Assembly (NCBI GenBank): GCA_030596225.1
Contig: JAUVKO010000137.1
Coordinates: 1 to 6,113 of the forward strand
Length of the DNA stretch: 6,113 bases
Reading direction: 5' to 3'
Source: Fidelibacterota bacterium
GTDB taxonomy: Bacteria; Fidelibacterota; UBA8477; JABMPR01
Shown: in pieces, positions 4,701 through 6,113 of the stretch
Layout: every line of letters begins with the position of its first letter
Numbering within the stretch: the stretch's first letter is position 1
The notes under the pieces: generated by a model
The model's database searches: none
Seen by the model: the letters and a program-made list of their open reading frames with translations, nothing else
Told to the model about the DNA's origin: nothing
Program-made: the position numbers and the translations under genes

Positions 4701-6113
4701 TTAACTCAGGTCCAACGAGTTAATCACTTTCAACATCTCAGTTGTAGTCCATGGTTTGCGAATAAATCCGTTAAACCCAAGTGCCTTGAACTCTGATCGT
4801 AGCTTAAGATCAAGATTACCACTTGTTAAAACCATTAGTACATCCTCAGAGAGTTTCCTGACTGCTTTCCCTAGCTCCAATCCAGTCATCTTGGGCATGG
4901 TGAGATCGGTAATAATCAGATCATACGCTTTGATATCTTTTTGAAAGAGTTCAAGGGCTTCATAACCATTATTCGCGACATCTACGATACAGTCTTTATC
5001 CTCCAGGATATACTTACCGGCACCGGAGATCATCGTATCATCATCAACCAGTAAAACTCGTAAGCCTTTCAGCTCTTTTCCTGTTTCTTTCTGAATTTCT
5101 TCCGGTTGCTCTTCATCTGCGCTCAAGGGCATTAATAGCCTGAAAGTGCTCCCCTTGCCTGGCTTACTATCTACCTTAATCTGTCCACCCATATTTTTAA
5201 TAATCCCATGAACAATGGATAGACCCAAGCCTGTTCCTTCATCAACACTTTTTGTGGTAAAGAAAGGGTCAAATATCTTCTCCAGGGTCTTAATATCCAT
5301 CCCATGTCCTTTATCACTTACCACTAGTTCCACGAACTTATCGCCGGTTGACGCAGGTCCTCCATCTATCTGTGCATCCATTTCATGTAAACTCACTGAT
5401 AGAGCGCCACCATTATCCATCATGGCGTGTACAGCATTGTTGCAGAGATTAACAAATACCTGATTGATTTGGGTGGCATCACAAAGAATAGCGCCACAGT
5501 TTGTATCAATATCTTCGCTGATCTCTATTGTAGTTGGTGTAGAAGCACGAATCAGTTTTAATACATCCTTGAGTATGTATTGGATCTTGGTTGGCTTATA
5601 ATCTGTTTCTTCTTTACGGCTGAATGTAAGAATCTGCTTGACCAAGTTTTTCGCCCGTTCACCCGATTCCACGATATGCTGAAAGTTTGATTTAAGCTGT
5701 TCATCATCAGGCAATTGATCCTTAATGATACCTGAGTAGAGATAGAGTCCTTGCATTATATTGTTGAAATCATGGGCAATACCGCTAGCCATTGTTCCCA
5801 CTGCCTCTAGCTTCTGGGACTGACGGAGTTGGGTTTCTAAACTAATGCGCTCTTTTTCTGCCAGTTTTCTTTCGGTGATGTTTTCTTTAACGGCTAAAAA
5901 ATGAGTGATATCTCCATTATTATTTAAGATGGGTGAAATAATCGCACTCTCCCAATACAATTCGCCATTCTTCTTTTTATTATGAAATTCACCCCGCCAT
6001 TCTTTACCCGATAGAATGATCTCCCAAAGTTTCTTGTAGTCGTCCTCAGATAATTCACCACCCTTAAGAATACTTGGATTGCTACCAAGTAACTCCTGAG
6101 AAGAATACCCTGT
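4701..6113 (-). CDS. PAS-histidine kinase-receiver hybrid sensor (5' end outside window)
   Basis: The frame is open to the right edge. The visible part is 470 residues, counting 1 at 6113-6111. Order: C-terminal part of a PAS domain with PAC ('TGYSSQELLGSNP', then 'EWRGEFHNKKKNGELYW' and 'ITERKLAEK', about 1-87); a coiled-coil linker; HisKA with phosphoacceptor His114 in 'IAHDFNN'; and HATPase_c with N-box Asn226, G1 'DKGHGMD' (from Asp267), F-box 'IFDPFFTTK' (about 280-288) and G2 'GTGLGLSIV' (from Gly293). An acidic linker (332-349) leads to a receiver with acidic pocket Asp357/358, phosphoacceptor Asp403, Thr430 and Lys453. All key residues are present, so kinase and receiver should be active. 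It autophosphorylates His and passes phosphate to its own Asp. No output domain or transmembrane segment is in the visible part; an N-terminal sensor lies beyond the edge. The ligand is unknown. A TTG at 5960 is not the true start, because PAS sequence continues upstream. Confidence 0.97.
   Translation of the reverse strand, partial: TGYSSQELLGSNPSILKGGELSEDDYKKLWEIILSGKEWRGEFHNKKKNGELYWESAIISPILNNNGDITHFLAVKENITERKLAEKERISLETQLRQSQKLEAVGTMASGIAHDFNNIMQGLYLYSGIIKDQLPDDEQLKSNFQHIVESGERAKNLVKQILTFSRKEETDYKPTKIQYILKDVLKLIRASTPTTIEISEDIDTNCGAILCDATQINQVFVNLCNNAVHAMMDNGGALSVSLHEMDAQIDGGPASTGDKFVELVVSDKGHGMDIKTLEKIFDPFFTTKSVDEGTGLGLSIVHGIIKNMGGQIKVDSKPGKGSTFRLLMPLSADEEQPEEIQKETGKELKGLRVLLVDDDTMISGAGKYILEDKDCIVDVANNGYEALELFQKDIKAYDLIITDLTMPKMTGLELGKAVRKLSEDVLMVLTSGNLDLKLRSEFKALGFNGFIRKPWTTTEMLKVINSLDLS

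Noticed and set aside
1056..5463. Plus-strand open frames within both genes (for example 1056-1241, 1620-1829, 2367-2669, 3848-4132, 4756-4944 and 5215-5463)
   Set aside because: They lie antisense to clear coding sequence, have no recognisable domains, and some mirror the repeat coils (Pro-rich runs opposite GGG turns).
4701..5960. TTG at 5960 as the start of the kinase
   Set aside because: The same frame stays open for 51 more codons to the window edge and encodes recognisable PAS sequence, so the gene is cut by the edge, not started there.

Overview
The window most likely comes from a bacterium of the FCB superphylum with a type IX secretion system. Candidates are Marinimicrobia (Marinisomatota), Ignavibacteriota, Calditrichota or a relative. 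The main evidence is the C-terminal module of the large secreted protein: an 'NYPNPFNPTT' motif, then a FlgD-like Ig fold ending in 'KMVYLR'. This type of sorting domain is typical of those groups. The phylum is an inference, because no rRNA or complete tRNA is present. The sequence is moderately AT-rich, and both genes lie on the minus strand.

Layout from left to right. Positions 1-253 are non-coding and lie downstream of the large gene. They hold a weak terminator-like hairpin (199-231), a nested inverted repeat (54-114) and several short GTCTCA-type repeats. Positions 254-4225 encode a secreted mosaic protein of about 1323 residues. Its order is signal peptide, seven propeller-type repeats, Fn3, a roughly 16-coil right-handed parallel beta-helix, two more Fn3-like domains, and the sorting domain. 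Positions 4226-4700 form a non-coding gap. It contains the ribosome binding site and a possible promoter of the large gene, a second cluster of GTCTCA-type repeats, and a 41-nt piece that reads as the 3' half of a tRNA-Arg(UCU) gene. Positions 4701-6113 hold a PAS-histidine kinase-receiver hybrid sensor, whose 5' part runs off the right edge.

The two genes point the same way but are probably not one operon: the gap is about 475 nt and contains the tRNA fragment. I infer that the large protein is exported through the Sec system and then through type IX secretion, ending up on the surface or outside the cell. The kinase probably phosphorylates its own receiver or passes phosphate to a partner not seen here.

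The most informative unexpected signal is the tRNA fragment. It matches a tRNA from the anticodon loop to the end of the acceptor stem, and the match decays on the 5' side of the anticodon loop. That pattern is expected for the displaced att site left when an integrative element enters a tRNA gene. Its orientation would put the element on the kinase side. I found no clearly new defence or enzymatic system. The large protein's architecture and its three-coil higher-order repeat are the other points worth a look.
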